From the NCBI RefSeq assembly GCF_042427745.1, contig NZ_JBHMFA010000017.1: 64,000 bases of DNA, one strand, 5' to 3'. Both the position numbers and the translations under genes were made by a program. The first letter of the stretch is position 1, and every line of letters begins with the position of its first letter. Source of the DNA: Algibacter miyuki (GTDB lineage Bacteria > Bacteroidota > Bacteroidia > Flavobacteriales > Flavobacteriaceae). The notes beneath the pieces were generated by a model that worked only from the letters and a program-made list of their open reading frames with translations, was not told the origin of the DNA and did no database searches. Shown one piece after another: positions 17,701-25,066 of this stretch.

Positions 17701-19685
17701 CTATTGACAAAAATGTGATTTACAACAATACAGCTCCAATGCAAACCATTTATGTTCGGGTAGAAAACGTAACCGATACCGATTGCTTTGCAACAAGCTC
17801 TTTTACTTTAGAGGTAGCTCCCGAACCTATTTACAACAAACCATCTCTATATTTAATTTGTGATGATATTACCAATGATGAAATTGCAGACTTCGATTTA
17901 AACTCGAAAACCATTGAAATTAAAGCGGGCGTTGTCAACCCTATTAATGTTACTTATCACCTTACTGAATTAGAAGCTGAGCGTAATAACAACCCTTTAT
18001 CAACCACCAATTACACCAATAGAGTAAACCCACAAACGCTTTATGTGCGTATAGAAAGTAGTAATTCATTGTGCTATGTTGTTGAAACGTTGAGCTTAAA
18101 TATTATTGCGGCTCCAGACATTTCGGAAGTTACCGCAGGTTTAACCAGTTGTGATAACGATTATGATGGGATTACAAATTTCAATTTAGAAGATGCTGAA
18201 TTTGAAATATATGATAGAATTCAATCTAACTTAAGTATTAATTATTTCGAAAATTTTGATGACATCAATACCGATGATGGCTTTGATAACTCAGGGGAAA
18301 TAACCGACCCAACCAATTTCAGTTCAGCAACGCAAACCGTTTATATTAAGGTAACCAATACATTAACGGGCTGTTACAGTGTTATACCCCTCGATTTAAC
18401 TGTTAATTTACCACCGATTACATTACCTATACAACCTATAGAAATTTGTGATAACGACAGCGATAGTTATGATTTATCACAAATAGACCTACTTATTGTG
18501 GATGATGCAAGTACCGTAACAATTACCTACCACAGCTCCATGAATAATGCAGAAAACAACATGTTTCCTCTGCCCGATATCTTTACATATAGTAATTTAA
18601 ATCATACATTTTACATTAGAGTTACATCTATTTCTAATGGTTGCCATATTGTGGTTCCTGTTAACTTAACCATTCATATTAAACCTCGTATAGCTTCAAC
18701 TCCTGCAGATTTAATTGCTTGCGATGATGATGCAGATGGCTTATTTGAATTCGACCTTACTGATGCAAACCCCGCTATTCTAAATGGTCAAAATGCTAGC
18801 TCTCATCAAATTACTTATTACACCAATATTACCGATGCGGAATCGGGTACAAATGCACTAAACCCTTTATATACTTCGGAAAATGGCGAAACCATATATG
18901 TTAGGTTAGAATCGAATGTAACATCTTGCTACTCGTTTACGCAATTTAACACCTATATCAACCCATTACCTATTGTTGACTTAAACAAAATTATTCCAAT
19001 TTGTAACGATTCCGCGATTACCATTAGCGCAGAAACCTTTGTACCAGGAGACCAATACTTATGGTCTACTGGCGCTACTACACCTGAAATACTTGTACAA
19101 CCCGATGCTGACGGACCATATAGTGTTACCGTAACCCGACCTTACCCTTCTGGTCCTAGTTGCGAATATTCTCATGATTTTATAGTAGAAAAATCCGATG
19201 CTGCTATTATTGATATCGCTCCTCCAACCGTACATTTTGCAGATCCTAATAGTATTACTGTAAATATCCGTTCCGGAAGCATAGGCGATTATGTTTATAT
19301 TTTAGACAACGGAGAACCACAAACGTCCAACTTCTTCGCAGATGTTCCATTTGGAGAACATTTGATAACCGTGAGAGATTTAAATGGATGTATGGATGCT
19401 ACTAGAAGCGTATTTGTATTTGATATTCCGAAGTACTTTACACCAAACAACGATTTATATAACGACACCTGGCATGTTATTGGAGCGAACCAATTGCCTG
19501 GCACGGTAGTCTATATTTATAACCGCTACGGAAAACTATTAAAAACCTTAACTCATGCTTCAGACGGATGGGATGGCACTTTTAATGGACAAAACTTACC
19601 CGCAGATGACTATTGGTATCTAGCAAAAATAGTACAAGATGGTAATGCTTTTGATTTAAGAGGGCATTTCTCACTGAAACGATAA
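14790..19685 (+). CDS. Giant T9SS type B adhesin with choice-of-anchor L domain
   Basis: 1631 residues from the ATG at 14790, which gives a direct signal peptide (MRLLYSLLILL, cut after AYA). A GTG at 14745 would add 15 polar residues in front and is less likely. Residues about 20-265 match the choice-of-anchor L domain (STGAAESGG, FLFASEDYDG-like block NYLFASEDYDGV, SVHVKLIIADQ-like block). An Ig-like segment follows, then about eleven repeats of 85-95 residues, each opening with Cys-Asp-x-Asp and closing with a VRIE-x-TGC strand. A WSTGATTPEI segment and the type B sorting domain (KYFTPNNDLYNDTW, LPADDYWYLAK) end it. It is probably a surface adhesin; the Asp-rich repeat openings suggest calcium binding. 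Confidence 0.88.
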   Translation: MRLLYSLLILLICSCSSAYAQKISVDGGMGLQALVEDNLVDGCVDISNVQSAINGSAYGFQSYGYFERAGSNFPFETGIMLSTGAAESGGNGEISIPLSEGSTVWGTDPDLEAALGTSNTLNATSIEFDIVSISSQFQFNYLFASEDYDGVNPCQVSDGFVFLIKETGSAGPYENIAIIPGTTTPVNTSTVHPNLLPACAAENDEYFAGYNNGDTNYIGRTTVLTASTTITPYVSYHVKLIIADQTDGTFDSAVFIEGDSFKILDLGEDITSCESAALLDGNINNPYANYQWFRNNTPISGATNPTYTATTSGLYRIEVTVTLNGSDCVESDEIDILLNIEEDITPIPDYELCDDSRGDEIEIFDLSTQSDALRANIPFTNYTFSYHYNETEARANINPILTPIPNTLSNPQNIFVRIEDLNTGCFTYTNFNLYVNPLPLIDTPTTLEACDTDDLPDGKAIIDLTQKDDEITRGQTDLLVSYHYSQPDADTGANPIPSPYQNINTTNERVFVRVEDPDTGCINYTELAVNITISPIVNRDTQFMDACDSDQDGAASFDLTQSIDDILQGLTNVTVTFHESINDAQNGTNPIANQTNYEYINPDGEPGFRPLYVRIEDDNTGCPTIVPLEVHTNLLLTGTDTGFFALCDTNEDPDDVEQFNLNSVETYIANDLPDPIEINFFESEDDRNANINPINKSVLYTAQSPTRLFIALENTLTGCAEVSDITLVVNPILLFNPAVPLPYCSPDENPEVSIDLHSLDPTVLNNHTEFSVTYFGELVDAENNTNQLPPFYTNTSSIETIYARIEHESTGCSTINPFQIEIKTAPAATPPDDIKVCDSDLDGFAIINLEDNQAEIVADPSIVTFSYFTDLDDANNAINPIVTPTAYNANTQTIFVRIESSGNTSGCYNIVEQQIIVNTEPVFDTISNFQICEVDGDSTADFLLVEKDSDILNGQTGKEVFYFEDASFTIPIDKNVIYNNTAPMQTIYVRVENVTDTDCFATSSFTLEVAPEPIYNKPSLYLICDDITNDEIADFDLNSKTIEIKAGVVNPINVTYHLTELEAERNNNPLSTTNYTNRVNPQTLYVRIESSNSLCYVVETLSLNIIAAPDISEVTAGLTSCDNDYDGITNFNLEDAEFEIYDRIQSNLSINYFENFDDINTDDGFDNSGEITDPTNFSSATQTVYIKVTNTLTGCYSVIPLDLTVNLPPITLPIQPIEICDNDSDSYDLSQIDLLIVDDASTVTITYHSSMNNAENNMFPLPDIFTYSNLNHTFYIRVTSISNGCHIVVPVNLTIHIKPRIASTPADLIACDDDADGLFEFDLTDANPAILNGQNASSHQITYYTNITDAESGTNALNPLYTSENGETIYVRLESNVTSCYSFTQFNTYINPLPIVDLNKIIPICNDSAITISAETFVPGDQYLWSTGATTPEILVQPDADGPYSVTVTRPYPSGPSCEYSHDFIVEKSDAAIIDIAPPTVHFADPNSITVNIRSGSIGDYVYILDNGEPQTSNFFADVPFGEHLITVRDLNGCMDATRSVFVFDIPKYFTPNNDLYNDTWHVIGANQLPGTVVYIYNRYGKLLKTLTHASDGWDGTFNGQNLPADDYWYLAKIVQDGNAFDLRGHFSLKR

Positions 19686-19753
19686 CAGTGTAAATTAAGT
19701 TGCGCTCTTTCAAAAAGGATAAGTCAATATTATTCTTTATTTTAAAACGAAAA

Positions 19754-19792
19754 AAAGCCTTTCGGATATAAATTATATATCTGAAAGGCTTT
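19754..19792. terminator. Bidirectional terminator
   Basis: A 17-base-pair stem (19754-19770 with 19776-19792, one G-T wobble) closes a 5-base loop. An A-run on the left and a T-run on the right let it work on both strands. It lies between the convergent adhesin (ends 19685) and UspA (ends 19871) genes. Confidence 0.85.
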
Positions 19793-19870
19793 TGTTTATA
19801 TACTATCCTTCGCTTTACTGTTTTGTGTTACACATTAGTTTTTAAACTCCAATCTATGAACACAAATGAG

Positions 19871-20695
19871 TTACTGATGGATAGTTAAAACCGGGTTTTT
19901 ATGAAGTTTTTCTAAGGTAGAAATAACTTTAGATTTACATAACCCAATTTTTCTAAGTAGATCTGGTTTTTTATCGACTACACACATAATATTATTAAGA
20001 TGAGAAGTTGCATATTTTTTTAAATTACTAGATTTTTCCGTAAACTCTACGATAACAGCTTTATCTGTTTGATTTTCTAAATGGGTGCACAGTAATTTAA
20101 TATTCCTACTAGTTTCTTCTGGCATATTTTCCTCACTAGTAAGTGCTAAAACGGTCACTTTAAAATTAGTGTTTTTAAAGGTTTCTAAAAAGCTATCAAT
20201 TTCTCTAGTTTGCACTTCTTCGGTAAAATTTGACGCTATAGTTAGATTGATTTTTTTATTCATAGAAGCGTATGGAGGAACAACCAAAACGGGGCAAGTT
20301 CTAATTTTTCCAACAATAGCTTCTATATTTTTACTGATTTTCGCATCACCTTTCAAGACTATTAAATCCACATTTACACTTTCAATATGCTTCTCTATAG
20401 CTTTCACTAGAGATAATCCTTCAGAAATAACATGATATTCATGCTTCTCATTATTCCTATTTACAGCGTATTCTTCGAGTAAATCGCCTAAGCGTTGTAA
20501 AGATTCTTCTTTAGGTTTTTCAAACCATTCATCATCTGCCTGCAGCATTTCTATAGCACTTAAACCGCCTGCTCCATAATTATAAACATTAAGAAAATAA
20601 AACGCGCAGTCCTCATTTTTAAAGAGCTCTGTAATATAATTGATAGCCTTGTAACTATTTGTAGAGAAGTCTGTGGGAATTAAAATCTTTTTCAT
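19871..20695 (-). CDS. Universal stress protein with two UspA domains
   Basis: 274 residues. The first UspA domain (about 1-145) starts KKILIPTDFSTNSYKAI and holds DLIVLKGDA and CPVLVVPPY. The second (about 150-270) is degenerate: NLTIASNFTEE opens it, and the nucleotide-binding Gly-rich loop is not obvious. This tandem length is common in Bacteroidota. It is the last gene of the sigma-54-controlled operon, 9 bases after the upstream hypothetical, and is followed by the terminator at 19754-19792. The expected role is survival under growth arrest or energy stress. Confidence 0.9.
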   Translation of the reverse strand: MKKILIPTDFSTNSYKAINYITELFKNEDCAFYFLNVYNYGAGGLSAIEMLQADDEWFEKPKEESLQRLGDLLEEYAVNRNNEKHEYHVISEGLSLVKAIEKHIESVNVDLIVLKGDAKISKNIEAIVGKIRTCPVLVVPPYASMNKKINLTIASNFTEEVQTREIDSFLETFKNTNFKVTVLALTSEENMPEETSRNIKLLCTHLENQTDKAVIVEFTEKSSNLKKYATSHLNNIMCVVDKKPDLLRKIGLCKSKVISTLEKLHKNPVLTIHQ

Positions 20696-20704
20696 GTTTT
20701 CTAA

Positions 20705-21094
20705 TTATTTAAGTTTATACCGCATTAACAATTTATAAATATGTGTTTCAAAATCAGTGAACTCTTTCAATATGAGCTTATACTGTTCTCTTCTTTTATC
20801 GTGCAACTTAGCCCGTGCTTCATTGTACTCTGTTTTACCGTATTCAAATTCAATTTTCAAATCCTGACTATACTTACAAAATGCTCCTGTAAGTAAAACA
20901 TTTTTTCGACGGAGTGCTTTAATTAGATTTTCAACCGACGGATTTTGAATAAGCCGTTTTTCTAAAACAATAAAGCAATCTAATTTGTTGTTAAATTGTT
21001 CTAATGTATAGAGCCAAAGATTTAATTCTTTTAAATCTTTTTGAATACAAAGTCGCCTTTGATTGTCTATTCTATGTAATAAAATATGGTCCAA
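20705..21094 (-). CDS. Hypothetical helical protein of the sigma-54 operon
   Basis: 129 residues, rich in Lys, Glu and Leu, no signal or membrane segment, predicted almost entirely helical/coiled coil (for example KDLKELNLWLYTLEQFNNKL and a C-terminal segment EQYKLILKEFTDFETHIYKL). I do not recognise a family. Length and the pattern EL-x2-W near the start followed by a Leu/Lys-rich helix resemble the neighbour at 21126-21530, so the two may be diverged paralogues that pair with one another. Its tight position in the operon with UspA and GDH supports a stress role. Confidence 0.65.
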   Translation of the reverse strand: MDHILLHRIDNQRRLCIQKDLKELNLWLYTLEQFNNKLDCFIVLEKRLIQNPSVENLIKALRRKNVLLTGAFCKYSQDLKIEFEYGKTEYNEARAKLHDKRREQYKLILKEFTDFETHIYKLLMRYKLK

Positions 21095-21125
21095 AAATTT
21101 TTATTAATTAAGTACTATTCTTTTT

Positions 21126-21530
21126 TTACAGTGTTAGTTTAGTATGTATAACACTAAACACTTCATCTTTTAATCGTCTGTATTTATCAATATGGTAGAG
21201 GTAACTTCTTCTATAACTTTCATGTTCTGTTATGTATACCATATCGCATTGCATGTCATCACATTCAATTAAGTTCGAGCGTAATAACACATATTTATTA
21301 AGTGCATTGAGTAAGATTTGATTTTCTGCTTGCTTTTTTGATAACTTATCTAAGACATCATCTGCTTCTACTTTTTGACTTACAGCATTATATATACCTG
21401 TTATATTATCCAATTCTTTTTGAATATATTTAACATGGTTAATCCAATTCCCCAGTTCACTGGTGTTGATTTTATGTGTAATATCAACATCAGAATCATG
21501 ATCGTAAATTTCTAAATGTTCTGTTTTCAT
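21126..21530 (-). CDS. Hypothetical helical protein, possible paralogue of its neighbour
   Basis: 134 residues, acidic N-terminus (HLEIYDHDSDVD), then long amphipathic helices (ELGNWINHVKYIQKELDNI, and ESYRRSYLYHIDKYRRLKDEVF at the end). No signal peptide and no known motif. It has the same size and helical layout as the protein at 20705-21094, and the gap between them is 31 bases. It is preceded by the GreA-like gene with 13 bases between. It is cytosolic; function unknown. The shared layout is seen by eye only and needs a profile comparison. Confidence 0.65.
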   Translation of the reverse strand: MKTEHLEIYDHDSDVDITHKINTSELGNWINHVKYIQKELDNITGIYNAVSQKVEADDVLDKLSKKQAENQILLNALNKYVLLRSNLIECDDMQCDMVYITEHESYRRSYLYHIDKYRRLKDEVFSVIHTKLTL

Positions 21531-21543
21531 TTTTAAAGATTTT

Positions 21544-21963
21544 TTAAATTACTAGATTTAAACCTTTAGCGGTTTCTTCTTGATTTACTTGGGCTATTTT
21601 TAAATGATGCCTTCCTCCCGGAAAATCCCAAATAATTGTATCACCTTCGGCATAACCAATTAGCGCTGCACCCATAGGTGCTAAAATTGAAACTTTATTT
21701 TGATGCACATTTCTCTCGGTTGGAATAACCAATTGCAATGTTTTTTCTATGCCATTCTCAAAAATTAAAGTAGCCTTGCTATTAAAGCGGATAACGTCGC
21801 TTGGCATTTTTTCATTATCCATTATTTGAGCTTCTTTGAGCTCATCACTTAGTTTTTGCAAAGAATTTTGAGTCTCAAAATCGCCCGCATAACCAGACAC
21901 ATTAAGTATACGCTTTAAATAAACGTATTCTTTTTTCTCTAATATTAAGCTACCGTACTTCAT
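21544..21963 (-). CDS. GreA/GreB-family (Rnk-like) transcription factor
   Basis: 139 residues from the ATG at 21961-21963. An upstream in-frame ATG at 22047 would overlap the gdh gene and add a basic tail unlike the family. The C-terminal half is the FKBP-like Gre domain: VSILAPMGAALIGYAEGDTIIWDFPGG. The N-terminal helical hairpin (about residues 10-55) is shorter than the coiled coil of true GreA and lacks a clear acidic tip Asp-Glu pair, although DNEKMPSD may be the remains of one. It probably binds RNA polymerase as Rnk or related factors do, rather than acting as the main cleavage factor. It sits between gdh and two unknown stress genes. Confidence 0.8.
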   Translation of the reverse strand: MKYGSLILEKKEYVYLKRILNVSGYAGDFETQNSLQKLSDELKEAQIMDNEKMPSDVIRFNSKATLIFENGIEKTLQLVIPTERNVHQNKVSILAPMGAALIGYAEGDTIIWDFPGGRHHLKIAQVNQEETAKGLNLVI

Positions 21964-21989
21964 TTTTATTTTATTTTTATCAATTCTCT

Positions 21990-23291
21990 TTATGGAAATA
22001 TCCCTCTTAACACATAGGCTTTCTCTATGCGTTCTATAGCAATACAATAGGCTGCTGTGCGCATATCCAAAGATTCTTTTATAGAATATTCATAAACTTT
22101 ATTAAACGATTCTTTTAATTTTTTATCAAGTTTTGCAACCACTTCATCCAACTGCCAAAGCTCTCCATTTCTGTTTTGCAACCATTCAAAATAACTTCCA
22201 ATAACACCTCCTGAATTACATAAAATATCAGGTATTATAGTCACTCCTTTTTCAATTAAAATCTGTTCGCCTTCTACATTTGTAGGCCCATTAGCTCCTT
22301 CAGCAATAAGGCTTGCTTTTATGTGTGGCGCATTTTCTTTTGTAATTTGATTCCCCAAGGCTGCAGGAATTAAAATGTCGCAATCTATTCCGAAAAACGT
22401 ATCATTAGCGGTATCATTAGCAACAGGAAAACCTACAATACTGCCCGCATTAGATTTAGCATAATTAAACAAGTTTTCTACACCAATACCTTTTTGGTTT
22501 TCAATGCTACCAAAAGCATCTTGTACCGCTACAAGAATAGCGCCTTCTTTTTCTAAAAAATAAGATGCCCAATACCCAACATTACCAAATCCTTGCACAA
22601 TAAACTTTTTACCTTCAAGATTAGTTTCATTCTTGTCGGCCCAAAATTTAATAGTTAAAAAAACACCGTAACCCGTTGCGCGATCGCGACCTTCTAAACC
22701 TCCACTTCCGGCAGGTTTACCAGTAACAACGTGTAAATTTGCTGAACGTTCTGCTGGCGGACGCGTACTCATATAAGTGTCCGAAATCCATGCCATAGTT
22801 TGGCTATTGGTATTCACATCTGGAGCAGGAATATCATGTTCTGGCCCAATATTATCGGCTAAAGCAAAAGTGAAACGTCTTGTTATACGTTCTAATTCTG
22901 ATGTTGAATATTTAGAAGGGTCTAACTGAATTCCCCCTTTACCTCCACCGTAAGGCAAACCAGCCAAAGATGTTTTCCATGTCATCCACATGGCAAGCGC
23001 TCTCGCGGCATCGATATCTACCGTTGGGTGATAACGTAAACCACCTTTATATGGGCCTAATGCGTTATTGTGTTGTACACGATAACCGGTAAAAATCTCA
23101 ACCTCGCCATTATCCATTTTTACAGGAAAATGAACAATAATTTCGTTATTGGTAATACTTAAGATCTTGCGAATATTAGGATGAAGGTTAATTTTATCAG
23201 CCGCACTGTTAAACTGATTTAAAACATTTTCCATCATCCCTCGCAATGGTTTTTTTACTACTTTTTTATTTAATTCTGCTTCTGCAATCAT
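21990..23291 (-). CDS. Glu/Leu/Phe/Val dehydrogenase (glutamate dehydrogenase)
   Basis: 433 residues. The catalytic block YKGGLRYHPTVD and PYGGGKGGI with the active-site lysine lie near 85-125. An NAD-binding Rossmann motif GFGNVGYW is near 225, followed by LIPAALGNQIT and AEGANGPT. It catalyses reversible oxidative deamination of glutamate (or branched-chain amino acids) in the cytosol. Its size matches the approximately 420-residue hexameric NAD-linked class. Gdh here is the second gene of a sigma-54-controlled operon, so nitrogen or energy status is a likely signal. Glutamate is the most likely substrate, but the sequence alone does not exclude leucine. Confidence 0.93.
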   Translation of the reverse strand: MIAEAELNKKVVKKPLRGMMENVLNQFNSAADKINLHPNIRKILSITNNEIIVHFPVKMDNGEVEIFTGYRVQHNNALGPYKGGLRYHPTVDIDAARALAMWMTWKTSLAGLPYGGGKGGIQLDPSKYSTSELERITRRFTFALADNIGPEHDIPAPDVNTNSQTMAWISDTYMSTRPPAERSANLHVVTGKPAGSGGLEGRDRATGYGVFLTIKFWADKNETNLEGKKFIVQGFGNVGYWASYFLEKEGAILVAVQDAFGSIENQKGIGVENLFNYAKSNAGSIVGFPVANDTANDTFFGIDCDILIPAALGNQITKENAPHIKASLIAEGANGPTNVEGEQILIEKGVTIIPDILCNSGGVIGSYFEWLQNRNGELWQLDEVVAKLDKKLKESFNKVYEYSIKESLDMRTAAYCIAIERIEKAYVLRGIFP

Positions 23292-23375
23292 CTTTTCTGT
23301 TTTTAATATTTTTCACTTTAAACAACATTTATTGGGGTTGTTTTATCTGTTTAAACTTTCCTCTATTTTCAGATA

Positions 23376-23549
23376 CTATAACTGCCTTCGCATCTTTTTT
23401 TCTAAGGTTAAAACGGGTGGAACAAATCGAGAACTTAACTCCTCCATATCATACTCACTACACGACCAAACTTTTTCCTTTTGAGATGTTAGCACACAAA
23501 CGTCCTTGTGTATACAACTTGGGCATATATTAAATTGATTTGTATTCAT
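23376..23549 (-). CDS. Cys-rich mini-protein, 57 residues
   Basis: ATG at 23547-23549, stop at 23376-23378. The translation is MNTNQFNICPSCIHKDVC and on to WSCSEYDMEEL. Cysteines at residues 9, 12, 18 and 30 plus His14 give a CxxC-x5-C-x11-C pattern that suggests one zinc or Fe-S site. The C-terminal part is short and basic (EKKMRRQL). It lies 22 bases after the predicted transcription start of the sigma-54 promoter and 84 bases before gdh, so it is the first gene of the operon. I do not recognise a named family. The Cys spacing and codon use favour a real gene. Confidence 0.6.
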   Translation of the reverse strand: MNTNQFNICPSCIHKDVCVLTSQKEKVWSCSEYDMEELSSRFVPPVLTLEKKMRRQL

Positions 23550-23581
23550 TTTATAATATTTTTTATTCTTATACCATAAAA

Positions 23582-23597
23582 GGCAACTCTTGTGCCA
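23582..23597 (-). promoter_or_regulatory. Sigma-54 (-24/-12) promoter
   Basis: The minus strand reads TGGCACAAGAGTTGC followed by C. This is TGGCAC-N5-TTGC, the consensus for RpoN, with GG and GC exactly 12 bases apart. Transcription should begin near 23571 and give a leader of about 22 bases to the mini-protein ATG. It would drive the six genes down to UspA. The neighbouring gene encodes the matching activator class. Confidence 0.85.
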
Positions 23598-23626
23598 TGC
23601 GGAATGACGCTAGGTATAGAAACACG

Positions 23627-23652
23627 AAAACCCTTTATGAATAAAGGGTTTT
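23627..23652 (-). terminator. Hairpin terminator after the NtrC-type gene
   Basis: Arms AAAACCCTTTA (23627-23637) and TAAAGGGTTTT (23642-23652) form an 11-base-pair stem with loop TGAA. On the minus strand it lies after the activator's stop and before the sigma-54 promoter. The trailing T-run is short (4, then CGTGTTT), so termination may be partial. Confidence 0.6.
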
Positions 23653-23684
23653 GCTTATACTTAAAGAAATGAATTGTTTTTTTA

Positions 23685-23707
23685 AACCGGTACAAAATTA
23701 CCCGGTT
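23685..23707. promoter_or_regulatory. Candidate activator-binding inverted repeat (UAS)
   Basis: AACCGG (23685-23690) and CCGGTT (23702-23707) form a perfect 6-base inverted repeat with an 11-base spacer, in otherwise AT-rich DNA. It lies about 115-135 bases upstream of the predicted sigma-54 start, the usual place for enhancer sites of NtrC-type activators. No T-run follows on either strand, so it does not look like a terminator. Confidence 0.5.
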
Positions 23708-23734
23708 GGGAGAAAATGTCTCAACAAAAAGAAG

Positions 23735-25063
23735 TTATTCTGAAAGCTTTTGACGAATGGTTTTTCTATCTATTTGAAGAATTTCGGCGGCCTTAGTTTT
23801 GTTATTACCTGTGGCTCTCAATACTTTTTCTATATATTTTTTTTCGACAACTTTTAGAGGTTCAAAGGCATTATCGTTAAATTCAAAAGTATATTTTAAA
23901 TGTTCGGGTAAATTGGCCACATTTATAATTTTATCGCACATAATTACAGCACGTTGCACTACATTTTCTAACTCTCGAATATTCCCTGGCCAATTATATC
24001 GATGCAATATAGCCAAAGCTTCGGGTGTTATTTTTATAAATCGATCTTTATATTCTACGCCATATTTAAACAGAAATTTATCAACCAAAACCGGAATATC
24101 CTCCTTACGTTCTCGCAATGGAGCTACATGAATTTCCACAACTGTTAATCTGTAAAACAAATCTTCTCGAAAGGTTTGCTTCCTAATCATATCGCGCAAA
24201 TCGCTATTAGTTGCTGCTATAATTCGAATATCAATTTTCTCAGGCTTTTGTGCACCCACTTTAATCACTTCCTTTTCTTGCAACACACGTAATAAGCGTA
24301 ACTGCACAGCTACCGGAGCATTACCTATTTCATCTAAAAAAATAGTACCACCATGAGCCGCCTGAAAAAAGCCATCTCTATTAGTATCCGCTCCCGTGAA
24401 AGCCCCTTTTACGTAACCAAATAACTCTGCTTCCAACAAATTTTCGGGTATGGCACCGCAGTTTACCACAATAAAAGGTGCTCTAGCAAATTTACCTTGG
24501 TAATGTATCGCACGAGCTACGAGTTCTTTTCCTGTACCACTTTCTCCGTTAATAAATACAGTGGCTTTGTTATCTTTTATCCGTTCGATAATTTGAATAA
24601 CACTCTGTATTTCTTCAGATTCTCCAATAATATCGCCGTAAGCTTTATTTTTTTCTTCGGAAGGTTGAATCGTTTTTTGATTGTTTTCGTTAGAAATGGC
24701 CAACGATTTATTAACCGCATTTTGAAGTTCCTCTCTCGTGAATGGTTTCGTTAAATAATCGACCACACGAGATTTTATAAACGTGAGCGAATCTTGAACC
24801 GAAGGATAACCTGTAACTACTAATTTTGGTAATTTAGGATAATGTTCTGAAACAAATTTGATGAGTTCTGCTCCATCAATTTCGGGCATTTTTAAATCTG
24901 TAATAAGTAAATCTATTTTAGTATCTCGTAAAATAGTAACCGCTTCTTTTACAGAAATAGCCTTATAAGTATGATAATTCCACGACTGTAAATGCCGTTG
25001 TAATAGTTCTAGAATATGAACATCATCATCAACAATTAATATATTTTCTTTACGTAATGGCAT
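23735..25063 (-). CDS. NtrC-family sigma-54-dependent response regulator
   Basis: 442 residues. Receiver domain 6-120 with acidic pair VDDD at 11-14, phospho-acceptor Asp56 (LLITDLKMP) and Lys107. AAA+ domain about 145-370 with Walker A GESGTGKE (173-180), the sigma-54-contacting loop GAFTGA (220-225) and Walker B IFLDEIG. A Fis-type helix-turn-helix closes it (NNKTKAAEILQIDRKTI). When phosphorylated it would activate RpoN promoters. It starts 3 bases after the kinase stop, so the two form a two-component pair. The adjacent RpoN promoter at 23582-23597 is the obvious target. Confidence 0.95.
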   Translation of the reverse strand: MPLRKENILIVDDDVHILELLQRHLQSWNYHTYKAISVKEAVTILRDTKIDLLITDLKMPEIDGAELIKFVSEHYPKLPKLVVTGYPSVQDSLTFIKSRVVDYLTKPFTREELQNAVNKSLAISNENNQKTIQPSEEKNKAYGDIIGESEEIQSVIQIIERIKDNKATVFINGESGTGKELVARAIHYQGKFARAPFIVVNCGAIPENLLEAELFGYVKGAFTGADTNRDGFFQAAHGGTIFLDEIGNAPVAVQLRLLRVLQEKEVIKVGAQKPEKIDIRIIAATNSDLRDMIRKQTFREDLFYRLTVVEIHVAPLRERKEDIPVLVDKFLFKYGVEYKDRFIKITPEALAILHRYNWPGNIRELENVVQRAVIMCDKIINVANLPEHLKYTFEFNDNAFEPLKVVEKKYIEKVLRATGNNKTKAAEILQIDRKTIRQKLSE

Positions 25064-25066
25064 GCT

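Noticed and set aside
9470..19685. CRISPR-like or DNA direct repeats in the adhesin array
   Set aside because: The repetition is at protein level in 85-95-residue modules, not short identical DNA repeats with spacers.
21964..22047. Longer GreA-like protein starting at 22047
   Set aside because: It would overlap gdh and add a basic tail not seen in the family; the ATG at 21963 starts the conserved region.
23685..23707. AACCGG/CCGGTT repeat as a terminator
   Set aside because: No T-run follows on either strand; the place and symmetry fit an activator site better.
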